This document shows positions 6,011 through 8,940 of a stretch of DNA of 8,940 nucleotides, piece after piece. The stretch comes from Candidatus Chloroheliales bacterium. Lineage in GTDB: Bacteria > Chloroflexota > Chloroflexia > QHBQ01. The stretch spans positions 1-8,940 of the forward strand of contig QHBQ01000316.1 of assembly GCA_003243865.1 (NCBI GenBank), written 5' to 3'. Both the position numbers and the translations under genes were made by a program. The notes beneath the pieces are model-generated. The model did not search any database. It was not told where the DNA came from and was given only the letters and a program-made list of their open reading frames with translations. Positions within the stretch are counted from its first letter, which is position 1. The number at the start of each line of letters is the position of its first letter.

Positions 6011-6840
6011 CTGAAGCTTGGCAACGCAGCCAGGATTGGTTCTGGGAGGGCAACGTTCAGGCCCGAGTGCTGGCATTCATGCAGGAGGAGGGCTTCACCA
6101 TCCTCAGCCCCGGCCACTCCTCGCCCGCCGAGCATGGAGTAGAAATCGCCGCCGAGCGGCAGGTGGAGCAGCGGGTGAGCCACCGGCTGGTCAGCGTCCG
6201 TGGCTGGCCCAGCCCACTCTATACCAAAGGGGCGCTGGCGGGACAGCCGCGCGCCTCAGCGCCGGAGTCGGTAGCCCGTAGCTGGGTCGCCCAGGCGCTT
6301 CTGGATCTAGCGCTGGCGCGGGGCAGCGATCCCGATGTTGAACTCAGCCTGGCGCTGCCCGCAATGGCAAGCTACATCCGCTACCTGCAGCGGCTGCGCT
6401 GGTTTCTGGCAGCAGGGAGGATTTCAGTCTATCTGGTGGCGCAGGATGGGCGGGTGGCAGTCACGCCGCCAGGAGCATCGCCGGTCAGCGCCGCCCCACC
6501 GTCACCTGTGGCGCGGGGTAGCAGGCAACGCCGTAAGATGGGCTTGCCAGGCGCATCGCGGCTACGACTGCCGCTACTTCACATTCTGGTGACGATGGGG
6601 GGTGAGGCGGCTCGCAGCGAGGTGATTGCCGAGGTTGCTCGCTGGTTCCCCGGCGTGGCCCAGCCCCTGCCCGGCGAGTTCGGGCAGCGGCTATCGGTGG
6701 CACAGAGTACGCTTCAAGCCGAGGGTCTGACCACGCTAAATGGGCGGGGCATCTGGCAGATTACCGCAGCGGGCCGCGAGTTCTACGCCGCCCACTGGGG
6801 GGAATGGCTGCACAAGTCGGGCTTGGCCGCTGAGGAGTAG
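6007..6840 (+). CDS. Degenerate PD-(D/E)XK-like domain fused to an Mrr-N-like winged helix
   Basis: The protein has 277 residues and starts at ATG 6007 inside the stop codon of the ChrB-C gene. Residues 5-150 have the layout of a restriction-endonuclease-like fold: WFWEGNVQARVLAFMQEEGF (11-30), then HGVEI (43-47), LVSVRGWPS (61-69) and a helical part with SWVAQALLDLAL (92-103) and VELSLALP (111-118). In related proteins the core reads roughly GxDI...VEVKGYP; here Asp is Glu46, the catalytic Glu is Ser63 and the Lys is Arg65, so cleavage is unlikely. A Pro/Ala linker and a basic patch (RGSRQRRK, 170-177) lead to 186-265, which resembles the N-terminal winged helix of Mrr-type proteins (LPLLHILVTMGGEAARSEVI, then GIWQITAAGREF). 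I infer a DNA-binding regulator rather than a nuclease. All domain calls are by eye. It converges on the MFS gene. Confidence 0.72.
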   Translation: MTEAWQRSQDWFWEGNVQARVLAFMQEEGFTILSPGHSSPAEHGVEIAAERQVEQRVSHRLVSVRGWPSPLYTKGALAGQPRASAPESVARSWVAQALLDLALARGSDPDVELSLALPAMASYIRYLQRLRWFLAAGRISVYLVAQDGRVAVTPPGASPVSAAPPSPVARGSRQRRKMGLPGASRLRLPLLHILVTMGGEAARSEVIAEVARWFPGVAQPLPGEFGQRLSVAQSTLQAEGLTTLNGRGIWQITAAGREFYAAHWGEWLHKSGLAAEE

Positions 6841-6854
6841 CAGGGTTCGGGATT

Positions 6855-6947
6855 ATACCAACTTGCTTTAATGAAGCAGCAAATCCGTAGGGGCGTGTGG
6901 CGCACGCCCTGTGGGGAATATACGGTACCGCCAAAGCCATTTGGTAT
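6855..6947. repeat. Nested palindromic element (left copy), between converging genes
   Basis: The core TAGGGGCG...CGCCCTG (6888-6911) forms an 8-pair hairpin: GGGCGTG (6891-6897) with CACGCCC (6903-6909) plus one G-T pair, loop of five. ATACCAA (6855-6861) and TTGGTAT (6941-6947) form an outer repeat with nearly the same centre. The right outer arm touches the stop codon of the MFS gene. The same core occurs at 8303-8327. It could serve as a two-way terminator, although there is no T run. Short repeats with this core are, as I recall, scattered through Chloroflexota and cyanobacterial genomes. Confidence 0.55.
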
Positions 6948-8185
6948 TAGACCACTGCTTCAGCCTTGCGGAAACGATTGGAGGCGAGGAAGAGGAGCAG
7001 GGCCGCGGCGAAGGCGACCATGGCCCCGAAGTTGAATGTTGCTGCTGGCCCAAAACTGGCCCATAGCCAGCCGCCGAGCAGGTTTGCGGGCAATGCGGCA
7101 AAGCCGGTTAGCCCGTTGAACCAACCCATCGCTGCGCCTCTTTGTCCCCTGGGGATCAGGTCGGAGACCAGCGCCTTGCCCACCCCCTCAGTCGCGGCGG
7201 AGTACACGCCGTAGAGCAGGAACAGCAGCCAGGGTTCCAAGCCGGGCGCGGCGGTTGCCCAACCCATGTATACCAGGCCGAAAGAGATATAGCCAGCAAG
7301 CAGCACGGGAATGCGACCAAAGCGGTCGCTCAGTACGCCGAGCGGGGTGGAGAGCAGCGCGTAGACGATGTTGTAGCCAAAGTAGGCCAGCGGCACCGCT
7401 TCGAGGAAGCTCTCCAGCCCGGCGGTGCGCAGGAAGATAAAGGCATCCGACGAGTTGCCGAGCGAGAACAGCGTAGAAATGAGCGTAAACATCCAGAACG
7501 GTGCGCCCAGCAGGGCCAACCGCTGCCAGAAGGGGAGCGTTGGGGCCGAGGCTTTGGCCTTTTCGACCTTCACCTCGCGGCGCGGTTCGCGCAGGAAGAT
7601 GATCAGCACCAGCACGCTGAGGACGCCCGGCAGCAGCGTCCAGGCGAAGACCAGGCGCAGGTTCTGGTTGCCAAGCGCGAGAATGAGCGCGGCGAAGAGC
7701 GGGCCGAGCGCTGCGCCGAAGGTATCCATCGCGCGGTGGAAGCCGAACGCCTTGCCCTGATAGGCCGCGTCGGTGGCATCGGCGATCATCGCATCGCGGG
7801 GGCTGCCGCGCACGCCTTTGCCGGTGCGATCGAAGAAGATGAGGACAAGCGCGGGCGGCCACGAGGAGACCAGCGCCAACATCGGCTTGACCGCATTGGA
7901 GAGACCATAGCCGAACAGAATCAGCGGCTTGCGTAGGCTGCTGTCAGCAAGCCGACCGGAGAAGATCTTGACGATGCTGGCGGTACTCTCGGCGATACCT
8001 TCAATCAGACCCGCCAGCAGCAGCGGGGTGCCGAGTACGCCAACCAGAAATATGATGCGCACCGGCATGATCATCTCGCTGCTGATGTCGGTAAACAGGC
8101 TAACCACACCTAGCACAAACACGTTACGAGTAAGCCCGGCAAAGAGCCGCGCCCATCGCGAAGGGGGAGCTGAAGTTGATTCCAT
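6947..8185 (-). CDS. MFS transporter of the DRxGKGxRxxPRDA type
   Basis: A 412-residue integral membrane protein with about twelve hydrophobic segments in two halves, joined by a charged central loop (about 200-219, REPRREVKVEKAK). The start is ATG 8185, with AAGGAA five bases upstream. Motif-A-like loops occur in both halves: SGRLADSSLRKP (76-87) and GVLSDRFGRIPV (283-294). DRTGKGVRGSPRDAMIADA (119-137) identifies an MFS subgroup of unassigned substrate. It lies between two ChrB-C genes and shares a divergent promoter region with the second. Since no ChrA pump is in the window, it is the best candidate for the efflux component of this locus. That link rests on position only; the substrate cannot be read from the sequence. 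Confidence 0.88.
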   Translation of the reverse strand: MESTSAPPSRWARLFAGLTRNVFVLGVVSLFTDISSEMIMPVRIIFLVGVLGTPLLLAGLIEGIAESTASIVKIFSGRLADSSLRKPLILFGYGLSNAVKPMLALVSSWPPALVLIFFDRTGKGVRGSPRDAMIADATDAAYQGKAFGFHRAMDTFGAALGPLFAALILALGNQNLRLVFAWTLLPGVLSVLVLIIFLREPRREVKVEKAKASAPTLPFWQRLALLGAPFWMFTLISTLFSLGNSSDAFIFLRTAGLESFLEAVPLAYFGYNIVYALLSTPLGVLSDRFGRIPVLLAGYISFGLVYMGWATAAPGLEPWLLFLLYGVYSAATEGVGKALVSDLIPRGQRGAAMGWFNGLTGFAALPANLLGGWLWASFGPAATFNFGAMVAFAAALLLFLASNRFRKAEAVV

Positions 8186-8205
8186 CGCTGTTCCTTGTGA
8201 GTATA

Positions 8206-8235
8206 TTGACGCCGCGCGGCGCCCGCGCTATTATA
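8206..8235. promoter_or_regulatory. Overlapping divergent promoters with a GC palindrome
   Basis: Rightward, TTGACG (8206-8211) and TATTAT (8229-8234) are 17 bases apart and would drive the second ChrB-C gene from about 8241. Leftward, TATAAT (8235-8230) lies on the opposite strand of the same bases and would drive the MFS gene; its -35 is weak (TGGTGA). A perfect 12-bp palindrome, CGCCGCGCGGCG (8210-8221), fills part of the rightward spacer and sits at the leftward start point. One bound protein could thus control both genes. The promoter boxes are visible; the operator is inferred. Confidence 0.6.
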
Positions 8236-8271
8236 CACCAGGTAAGCAGTAATCACCATCAGCACAGGTGC

Positions 8272-8348
8272 GTTGCAAGTTATTAGGTAAGTGGTTGATC
8301 TGTAGGGGCGAACCGTTGTTCGCCCTGCGCTAGCCAATAACTTGCGAC
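8272..8348. repeat. Nested palindromic element (right copy), in the leader of the second ChrB-C gene
   Basis: The core TAGGGGCG...CGCCCTG (8303-8327) folds as GGGCGAAC (8306-8313) with GTTCGCCC (8318-8325), a 4-base loop, plus one G-T pair. It is enclosed by a 13-bp outer inverted repeat with one mismatch that can pair as G-U: GTTGCAAGTTATT (8272-8284) and AATAACTTGCGAC (8336-8348). With end repeats and a length of 77 bases it looks like a miniature mobile element or a processed repeat. Its core matches the copy at 6888-6911 in the same orientation. Lying within the predicted leader of the next gene, it may also act as an RNA structure. Confidence 0.65.
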
Positions 8349-8398
8349 ACATCCACCAGCCTGGCCAAACACCTATCTACCGAAAGGAGAAGCAAGTA

Positions 8399-8911
8399 AT
8401 GAAGTGGATTACCCGCGAACACGTCAGGGTAGATCGAGTTGCTATCCCCTGGCTAATCAAGAAATTCGTTGACCCTGAGGCGGAGTTCATCTTTGCGCCA
8501 CGCGAGGAAGTGCTGGCGCGGGCCAAGGCGGAGGGCGCCACTCCCTTCGATGTGCCGGGAGTGGAACTGAGCCACCGTGACGACAAGTGCGGCTTCGATG
8601 CAGTAATTGCCAAGTACAACCTCACCGATCCTGCGCTGCTGCGGGTGGCCGACATCGTGCGTGGCGCCGATGTCGCCGCCTGGAAGGGGCGCTTCCCCGA
8701 ATCGGCAGGCATCGAGGCGATCGCGCATGGCTACTTCCTGCTCAACCTCCCTGACCAGCAGGTGCTGGATCGGGAATGCCCGCTCTACGATGCGCTCTAT
8801 CGCTATTGCCAGGAGCAGATCGAGAAAACCGGTCCCGGGTACCCCTTAGCAGCGAGGGTACGTGCTTCGTCCGCATTAGATCATGATATTATGGCCCTGA
8901 TGCAAAGTTGA
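8399..8911 (+). CDS. Stand-alone ChrB C-terminal domain (Chrome_Resist) protein, conserved copy
   Basis: The protein has 170 residues from ATG 8399, with AAGGAG nine bases upstream. An in-frame start at 8342 would add 19 residues that do not look like the family. It is a full ChrB C-terminal domain: KWITREHVRVDRVAIPWLIKK (2-22), DPEAEF (25-30), the turn GVELSHRDDKCGFD (54-67) with His59 and Cys64, DIVRGAD (85-91) and PLYDALYRYC (128-137). The His, Cys and acidic residues are candidate metal or oxyanion contacts; that is inference. The N-terminal winged helix of regulatory ChrB is missing. It is paralogous to the gene at 5519 but keeps the residues that one has lost. It is divergent from the MFS gene and probably co-regulated with it. 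Confidence 0.87.
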   Translation: MKWITREHVRVDRVAIPWLIKKFVDPEAEFIFAPREEVLARAKAEGATPFDVPGVELSHRDDKCGFDAVIAKYNLTDPALLRVADIVRGADVAAWKGRFPESAGIEAIAHGYFLLNLPDQQVLDRECPLYDALYRYCQEQIEKTGPGYPLAARVRASSALDHDIMALMQS

Positions 8912-8936
8912 CGGACTGCACCTGGGCTGGTACAAT
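8908..8936 (+). promoter_or_regulatory. Consensus-like promoter across the ChrB-C stop codon, firing out of the window
   Basis: TTGACG (8908-8913) and TACAAT (8931-8936) are exactly 17 bases apart. The -35 overlaps the TGA stop (8909-8911) of the preceding gene. A gene to the right of the window should begin soon after. Confidence 0.65.
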
Positions 8937-8940
8937 CTTC

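Noticed and set aside
7142..7936. A rightward 264-codon open frame opposite the MFS gene
   Set aside because: Its translation is rich in Arg, Glu, Gln and Gly, the usual antisense image of a membrane protein gene; the MFS reading is clear.
6855..8348. A composite transposon formed by the two palindromic elements
   Set aside because: No transposase is present, the outer repeats differ between copies, and no target duplication was seen; only a repeat relation is supported.

Overview
The window is GC-rich (the only clearly AT-rich stretch lies around 5340-5480). It reads as a chromosomal segment of a bacterium, most plausibly a Chloroflexota or a similar single-membrane lineage. The reasons are lipoproteins with long Thr/Ala/Pro linkers, a surface protein ending in an MPxTG-type sorting tail, GTG and TTG starts behind strong Shine-Dalgarno sites, a putative glycosyl hydrolase of the DUF4015 type, and short palindromic TAGGGGCG...CGCCCTG elements. 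The taxon is an inference. No tRNA, rRNA, CRISPR array, transposase or origin was seen.

Left part (1-2030): a large lipoprotein is read leftward and runs off the window. It has carboxypeptidase-regulatory-like beta domains, an SH3-like segment and the beginning of a DUF4015 domain. Divergent from it is a small three-helix membrane protein of unknown function.

Middle part (2053-5320, all leftward): an uptake locus begins with a TTGACA-17-TACAAT promoter. It encodes an NMT1/THI5-type substrate-binding lipoprotein, then a secreted duplicated helical protein with an MPVTG C-terminal anchor, a strong hairpin, and an SsuC/TauC/RibX-type ABC permease. No ATPase gene is present, so it must lie elsewhere or be shared. 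The ligand cannot be settled; riboflavin or a thiamine precursor are the obvious candidates.

Right part (5340-8940): a set of genes built around the ChrB C-terminal (Chrome_Resist) domain. A stand-alone ChrB-C protein overlaps by 4 bp (ATGA) a second gene. That gene encodes a degenerate PD-(D/E)XK-like domain fused to an Mrr-N-like winged helix. A leftward MFS transporter follows, then a second, better conserved ChrB-C protein read rightward from a divergent, overlapping promoter region. The chromate pump ChrA is absent from the window. The arrangement suggests that the MFS protein is the exporter and that the two-gene unit is a split counterpart of the usual ChrB regulator (winged helix plus ChrB-C). 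Two related nested palindromes flank the MFS gene. A strong promoter across the stop codon of the last gene fires out of the window to the right.
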